This document shows, piece after piece, positions 6,220-6,266 of a stretch of DNA of 6,266 nucleotides. The DNA is from Desulfobacterales bacterium (GTDB lineage Bacteria > Desulfobacterota > Desulfobacteria > Desulfobacterales > ETH-SRB1): contig JASEIZ010000123.1 of assembly GCA_030017395.1 (NCBI GenBank), positions 1 through 6,266 on the forward strand. The letters run 5' to 3'. A model generated the notes under the pieces. That model was not told where the DNA came from. It saw only the letters and a program-made list of their open reading frames with translations, and ran no database searches. The position numbers and the translations under genes were made by a program. Position 1 is the stretch's first letter. The number at the start of each line of letters is the position of its first letter.

Positions 6220-6257
6220 TCAGCCACAGATTTACGCTGATCATCACTGATATTTTT
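6220..6257. repeat. Interspersed short repeat (CAGCCACAGATTTACGCTGA type)
   Basis: The sequence CAGCCACAGATTTACGCTGA followed by TCATCACTGAT resembles the 'CCACAGAT..ACACTGAT' intergenic repeats that I recall from many environmental bacterial genomes. It has internal near-repeats (ACAGAT, GCTGAT, ACTGAT). Only one copy lies in this window, so the call rests on memory of the motif. It occupies the region where the phosphoesterase promoter would be expected. Confidence 0.4.
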
Positions 6258-6266
6258 TTATTGTAA

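Overview
The window looks like an ordinary chromosomal stretch from a moderate-GC, repeat-rich bacterium. It is most likely a member of the Desulfobacterota (former Deltaproteobacteria, Desulfobacteraceae-like). That is an inference from the style of the interspersed short repeats at 1-56, 3683-3725 and 6220-6257 and from the transposase remnant near 3.2 kb. No ribosomal RNA or other taxonomic marker is present.

Layout. (a) 140-2359 (+) encodes a short-type alpha-glucan (glycogen) phosphorylase, complete, with its PLP-lysine motif. (b) 2381-3043 (-), convergent with it, encodes a small exported protein with a C-terminal beta-sandwich, carbohydrate-binding-like domain. Its near-consensus sigma-70 promoter is at 3108-3136. 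(c) 3044-3946 carries no intact gene and is a debris field: a 362-bp insertion-sequence remnant with perfect 18-bp terminal inverted repeats (3150-3511) and a badly decayed transposase; a palindrome (3564-3601); REP-like short repeats; and a headless, tailless Cache sensor-domain fragment (about 3710-3919). (d) 3947-4732 (+) is an intact alpha/beta hydrolase of unknown substrate. (e) 4819-5703 (+) is metF, 5,10-methylenetetrahydrofolate reductase. (f) 5700-6185 (-) is a YfcE/MJ0936-type metallophosphoesterase whose stop codon interlocks with that of metF. (g) 6186-6266 holds another short interspersed-repeat copy.

Functional ties between the genes are weak. The phosphorylase releases glucose-1-phosphate from storage glucan and the exported protein may bind sugar, but they are convergent and cannot share an operon. 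Hydrolase and metF are codirectional with an 86-bp gap containing a repeat, so cotranscription is possible but not shown. No CRISPR, tRNA, rRNA, defence island or new multigene system is visible. The most noteworthy structure is the decay and repeat landscape between 3.1 and 4.8 kb, where related short repeats bracket the Cache fragment plus the hydrolase gene.
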